A stretch of 7,418 bases of DNA from Luminiphilus sp. (GTDB taxonomy: Bacteria > Pseudomonadota > Gammaproteobacteria > Pseudomonadales > Halieaceae): positions 1-7,418 of the forward strand of contig JAKMEU010000042.1 of the NCBI GenBank assembly GCA_022425845.1, read 5' to 3'. The first letter of the stretch is position 1. Each line of letters begins with the position of its first letter. Shown here in pieces: positions 4,976-7,418 of this stretch. Position numbers and translations under genes: made by a program. The notes beneath the pieces were generated by a model. It was not told the origin of the DNA and ran no database searches. It saw only the letters and a list, made by a program, of their open reading frames with translations.

Positions 4976-7402
4976 ATGCTCACGAGAAAGAGCCACTTAC
5001 CATTCGCCGCTGCCGTCATTGCTATGGCCGTTCAACACCAAGCCCATGCCGTACTGGAGGAGGTGGTGGTTACCGCAACCAAGAGACAGCAAACCCTGCA
5101 AGAGATTCCCATTGCGGTTTCCGTGGTGACAGCTGAAGCCATCGAGCAATCCCAGGTTCTTGATATCAAAGACCTTCAGACGCTGGTCCCGAGTCTGCGG
5201 GTCACGCAGTTACAGGGCAGCGCCCAGACTAACTTCATCATCCGAGGCTTCGGTAACGGCGCCAATAACCCCGGCATTGAGCCCTCGGTGGGCGTCTTTG
5301 TGGATGGTGTGTACCGCTCCCGCGTGGGCAGCGCCCTGGCCGACCTGCCCAAAGTTGAGCGCATTGAGGTCTTGCGCGGCCCCCAGAGCACCCTGTTCGG
5401 TAAGAACGCCTCGGCAGGCGTTATCAACGTGGTAACCGCCAAGCCGGATTTGGTCGCCTACAGCGGTTCCGTAGGTGCAACCGTGGGCAACTACAACCAG
5501 ACCATTATCCGGGGTGATGTCACGGGCCCCTTGTCTGACAATTTTGCCTTCAGCCTGTTCGGCAGCATGAACGAGCGCGATGGCTATTTTGAGAACCTGA
5601 CCACGGGCACCGAGTTCAACGAGCTCAACCGCTGGAACTTTCGGGGACAGCTGTTGTGGGCACCCTCAGATCGAGCCGAAGCGCGCCTGATCATCGACGC
5701 CGAAGAAATTGACGAAGTCTGTTGCGGTGTTGCCAACCTCGTTGATGGTCCCACTGGCGCCATCGTCAGGGCCCTGGGCGGCGATGTGGTCGGTAACGCA
5801 CCCTTCGCCTACGAAAACTATCAGGACTTCGACCCCAAGAATGAGATCGAAACCAGTGGCGCTTCACTGCATATTGAGTATGACTTCGATAATTTTGCAC
5901 TGACGTCCATCACATCGTTCCGAACACTGGACCAGTTCCAGTCCGGTGATGTGGATTTCACCAGCGCCCGTCTGGTGAGCGCGGAGAAGGCAGACGAACG
6001 CAACACCGAAATCGATACCTTTACCCAGGAGTTGCGGCTTACCTCTACCAGCGACGGCCCCTTTCAGTGGATGGTCGGCGCGTTTTATTTCGACGAGGAA
6101 GTCAACAATGACGAAAACTTCGGCTTGGGTCCGGAGTTTCGCGCCTATGTCGATATACTGCTCGCCGGTCTTGGTGCCCCGGGCGCCCTGGGTGGGATTG
6201 AAGGTTTCCTTGGCCTGCCACCGGGATTCATCTATGCGGACGGTACCGGCAACCAGTCGGAAACCTACACCCTGGACGACGAGACCCTCTCACTGTTCGC
6301 CCAGGTCGATTACGATCTGACGGATCGCCTGACACTGACCGCAGGCGTCAACTACACCCAGTCTGAGAAACAGGCCTCAGCCGCCGTGGTTAATGACAAC
6401 TTCTTTGGCACGATTCCCCTGGCCGCCTTCGGCCTGGAGGCACTGTTGCCGGCGCAGTTTTTGCCGCCCTTCGTTGCCTACCCGAACTCAGTCGAAGATG
6501 GCCGCAGCGACGATAGCGATACCACCTACACCCTGCGCCTCGCCTATGATCTGACACCCAACGTCAGTGTCTACGGTGGCGTCAGCACTGGTTTTAAGGC
6601 GACCTCCTGGAACCTCTCCCAGGACACCGGTCCTCTCGCTCCAGACCTGGCCGCGCTGATCGCTGCGGGTGATCCCGCTCTGCCCGCCCTGACAGCATTC
6701 GGGCTGCCCCCTGGCTTTGCCAATTACCCCGGGGCTCTTGGCGACGCGACACGACTGGCTGGTCCCGAGGAGTCTGAGGTATTTGAAATTGGCCTTAAGG
6801 GTGAATGGGACACGGTGTCTGTGAACCTGGCGATATTTGCCCAGGAAATTGACGGCTTCCAGTCCAATAGCTTCACCGGCACCGGCTTTGTCCTGGCCAA
6901 TGCGGGTAAGCAGTCCACCGAGGGTGTCGAGGTAGACGTCAACTGGGCGCCTACCGACGGCCTGCGGTTTGGCTTCGCAGCCACCTGGCTGGACCCCCTG
7001 TATGACGATTTTCAGGGCGCCCTGGGCATTGACGGACCGGAGGATTTTTCGGGTCGCCAGCCCTCGGGTATTCCTGAGTTTTCAGCCAACACCAACGTGA
7101 CCTACAACTTCATGGCCGGCAACACCATGGGCTATGTCCGGCTTGAAAACGTCTACGAAAGTGAGGTGCAGGTAGTGGACAACATCCCGTCCTCCATTGC
7201 CTCCCGCAGGGTCAACATGGTCAACGCCAGTGCCGGTCTGACCTTTGCCAACGGCATACAGTTGAATCTGTGGGGTCGCAACCTGACCGGGGACGAGTAC
7301 CTGCTATCGGCATTCCCATCGGTTGCGCAGGCTGGCAGCATCAGTGGCTACCCCAGCCAGCCTCGCACTTACGGGCTCACAGTCAAATATAACTTTGAGT
7401 AA
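4976..7402 (+). CDS. TonB-dependent outer-membrane receptor
   Basis: This 808-residue gated outer-membrane transporter would import a ligand using energy from TonB-ExbBD. A signal peptide spans residues 1-25 (MLTRK, hydrophobic core, AHA cleavage), followed directly by the TonB box EEVVVTA (28-34). There is no STN signalling domain, so sigma-factor surface signalling is unlikely. The plug (about 40-165) contains IIRGFG (88-93), VGVFVDGVY and VLRGPQSTLFGKNASAGVI, with R134 and G135 in the conserved RGPQ. The barrel fills the rest and ends in YGLTVKYNFE; the usual terminal aromatic is one residue short of the end. Vicinal cysteines lie at 249-250. Three hydrophobic Gly/Pro/Leu-rich segments (392-426, 478-506, 553-590) look like loop insertions. 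The gene has its own probable promoter and lies 226 nt from ytfJ. No siderophore, cobalamin or carbohydrate genes are visible, so the ligand cannot be assigned; automatic labels as an iron-siderophore receptor would be guesses. Confidence 0.95.
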   Translation: MLTRKSHLPFAAAVIAMAVQHQAHAVLEEVVVTATKRQQTLQEIPIAVSVVTAEAIEQSQVLDIKDLQTLVPSLRVTQLQGSAQTNFIIRGFGNGANNPGIEPSVGVFVDGVYRSRVGSALADLPKVERIEVLRGPQSTLFGKNASAGVINVVTAKPDLVAYSGSVGATVGNYNQTIIRGDVTGPLSDNFAFSLFGSMNERDGYFENLTTGTEFNELNRWNFRGQLLWAPSDRAEARLIIDAEEIDEVCCGVANLVDGPTGAIVRALGGDVVGNAPFAYENYQDFDPKNEIETSGASLHIEYDFDNFALTSITSFRTLDQFQSGDVDFTSARLVSAEKADERNTEIDTFTQELRLTSTSDGPFQWMVGAFYFDEEVNNDENFGLGPEFRAYVDILLAGLGAPGALGGIEGFLGLPPGFIYADGTGNQSETYTLDDETLSLFAQVDYDLTDRLTLTAGVNYTQSEKQASAAVVNDNFFGTIPLAAFGLEALLPAQFLPPFVAYPNSVEDGRSDDSDTTYTLRLAYDLTPNVSVYGGVSTGFKATSWNLSQDTGPLAPDLAALIAAGDPALPALTAFGLPPGFANYPGALGDATRLAGPEESEVFEIGLKGEWDTVSVNLAIFAQEIDGFQSNSFTGTGFVLANAGKQSTEGVEVDVNWAPTDGLRFGFAATWLDPLYDDFQGALGIDGPEDFSGRQPSGIPEFSANTNVTYNFMAGNTMGYVRLENVYESEVQVVDNIPSSIASRRVNMVNASAGLTFANGIQLNLWGRNLTGDEYLLSAFPSVAQAGSISGYPSQPRTYGLTVKYNFE

Positions 7403-7418
7403 GTACACTGGCTGACCC

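Noticed and set aside
4363..5019. Minus-strand open frame of 218 codons over ytfJ and the intergenic region
   Set aside because: It covers a clear exported protein gene and the receptor promoter region, and its translation shows no family features.

Overview
The window looks like chromosomal DNA of a Gram-negative gammaproteobacterium. Moderately high GC, the conserved divergent ybbA/tesA pair, a canonical YgiQ protein, a YtfJ protein and a large TonB-dependent outer-membrane receptor all fit this. The receptor type and the gene mix suggest a marine lineage such as the Halieaceae (OM60/NOR5) or Cellvibrionales relatives. That placement is an inference from style, not proven by the sequence.

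Layout. Positions 1-440 (minus strand) hold the N-terminal two thirds of a YbbA-type ABC ATPase, cut by the window edge just at the ABC signature motif. Divergent from it, and overlapping its start by 14 nt, is tesA (427-1110), a secreted SGNH/GDSL esterase. Downstream on the plus strand follow a six-helix voltage-gated potassium channel with a C-terminal zinc ribbon (1107-1979), the radical SAM protein ygiQ (1976-4129) and a periplasmic YtfJ-family protein (4126-4749). Each of these three genes starts inside the stop codon of the gene before it (4-nt GTGA or ATGA overlaps), so the four genes form a tightly packed, probably translationally coupled operon. No good promoter for it was found, and it would have to lie inside ybbA.

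A 226-nt intergenic region (4750-4975) carries a plausible sigma-70 promoter (TTGACT, 16 nt, TATCCT) and then a perfect 7-bp dyad ending in four T residues. The last gene (4976-7402) encodes a complete 808-residue TonB-dependent receptor with signal peptide, TonB box, plug and barrel. Only 16 nt remain after it and they show nothing.

How the genes may work together: YbbA with its permease (outside the window) and TesA are a classic gammaproteobacterial neighbourhood of envelope and lipid-ester function. The channel, YgiQ and YtfJ have no established common pathway, and their coupling to tesA is mainly a genomic observation. The receptor is probably a separate transcription unit for uptake of an unidentified ligand. 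No mobile element, tRNA, rRNA or CRISPR array was seen. The most unusual points are the zinc-ribbon channel, the divergent overlapping starts, the leader dyad and the repeated hydrophobic loop motifs in the receptor.
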